This document shows, piece after piece, positions 63,283 to 64,000 of a DNA stretch of 64,000 bases. The notes under the pieces were generated by a model. The model saw only the letters and a program-made list of their open reading frames with translations. It searched no databases and was not told where the DNA came from. Within the stretch, counting starts at the first letter, position 1. Every line of letters starts with the position of its first letter. The position numbers were made by a program, and so were the translations under genes. Source of the DNA: Istiophorus platypterus (lineage: Eukaryota > Chordata > Actinopteri > Istiophoriformes > Istiophoridae); contig CM029131.1 of assembly GCA_016859345.1 (NCBI GenBank), forward strand, positions 7,554,320 through 7,618,319. The letters run 5' to 3'.

Positions 63283-63337
<55 letters not shown>
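63283..63337. repeat. (TG)n microsatellite
   Basis: TG tract 36 nt after the exon 31 stop. Confidence 0.95.
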
Positions 63338-63338
<1 letters not shown>

Positions 63339-63810
63339 CAATTGGGTTTGGGGACATTAACATGCTGCAGGGATGGTGTTTTACTTTGCCGTGGTGTGTG
63401 GTTCACCAGATTTGACTTTTACAGCTGACTAACACGTGAGTTGCATTGTGTTTTTTGGTTTGTCTGTGTAAGGGTCTTAAAAGTCCAATGATCCAGGAAT
63501 TCTCCAGGTATTGTATAATGCAATTGCATCTGGTTGGGTAATTCTTTACATACTGCTCTGGCGCCCTCTAGTGACACTTTCAGAATCACTAAAGAGGCAG
63601 AAGACTGTTCATTCACAGTGGGACTAAGCATTCACGCATGTTTTTCATTTTTTCCATTTGCATGGTTTTGTTTGGTTTTACTTTAGTGAGCTTATGGTTT
63701 CACATGGTGATAAAGTATTTATTTATTTATTCATTTAAAAGGAGCTTGGGTTGCACCGCTTGTGTGTAAAAGGACCACATGGGACATTATGATCACAGCT
63801 GGCCAATTAG

Positions 63811-63838
63811 ATTAAAGACAATGCAATACTTTATTAAA
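63811..63838 (+). terminator. Weak polyadenylation signals (two ATTAAA)
   Basis: ATTAAA occurs twice within 28 bp in an A/T-rich context. No AATAAA occurs between the exon 30 stop and the window end. Confidence 0.25.
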
Positions 63839-64000
63839 TTTATCATAAAACCAACTGAATTTTCTGAGTTGTTTCCAGGGTGACGTGACTGATACGAAAA
63901 GAAAAATCTTGTCTTTTGTAGTTGCTCATTTAGCACTTGTGTCTTCAACCATAACCTTCTTTTAGCCAAACGTCATGCTCTAATCTCTACTCAAAAACAT

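Larger units (their letters stand above)
63248..64000 (+). other. atp11a: Probable atp11a 3' UTR / downstream sequence
   Basis: No coding signal. A TG microsatellite lies at 63283-63337. ATTAAA hexamers at 63811-63816 and 63833-63838 are the only polyadenylation-like signals seen, so the transcript could end here or beyond the window. Confidence 0.4.

Overview
The window looks like nuclear DNA from a ray-finned (probably percomorph) fish. It holds two long multi-exon genes with GT-AG introns, dense (CA/TG)n microsatellites and compact introns. It also holds a retroposon tail ending in repeated TTGAA units, of the kind common in spiny-rayed fish genomes. There is no bacterial, phage, plasmid or organellar content. 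Most long open frames are antisense shadows or translated dinucleotide repeats. I rebuilt both genes exon by exon from reading frame, splice sites and recalled vertebrate orthologue sequence; no alignment was run.

Minus strand, about 2.0-18.4 kb: tubgcp3, gamma-tubulin complex component 3. All 23 coding exons are present (start codon 18237, stop codon ending at 4594). They join without a frame break into a 905-residue protein, matching the usual vertebrate length of about 907. The 3' UTR probably runs left of 4594, possibly to a polyadenylation signal near 2000. The first 2 kb has no recognisable gene.

Plus strand, about 19.7 kb to the window end: atp11a, a class VI P4-ATPase (phospholipid flippase catalytic subunit). 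One short coding exon at 20306-20350 is followed by a 24.3 kb first intron. Exons 2-29 run from 44618 to 61494, then come two alternative C-terminal exons (62568-62645 and 63158-63247). The main form is 1135 residues counted from the second in-frame ATG, with all P4-ATPase signature motifs intact. The 3' UTR may run off the window.

The two genes are divergent (head to head), with about 2.07 kb between start codons. The space between holds YY1-like sites beside tubgcp3, and a TATA box, NRF1 site, E-box/CRE, inverted CCAAT box and a G-run/(GGA)n block beside atp11a. A separate CpG-rich island at about 19.11-19.43 kb is unexplained. The same pair in the same divergent order is known in mammals (human 13q34). 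The proteins do unrelated jobs: microtubule nucleation, and inward phosphatidylserine/phosphatidylethanolamine transport.

The most interesting observations concern splicing. A candidate 24-nt in-frame microexon lies in atp11a intron 26, behind a very strong polypyrimidine tract with TGC motifs. There are two alternative C-terminal exons, one with its 3' splice site beside a TG microsatellite. UG/CA repeats directly abut splice sites in both genes. I found no sign of a novel multi-gene system.
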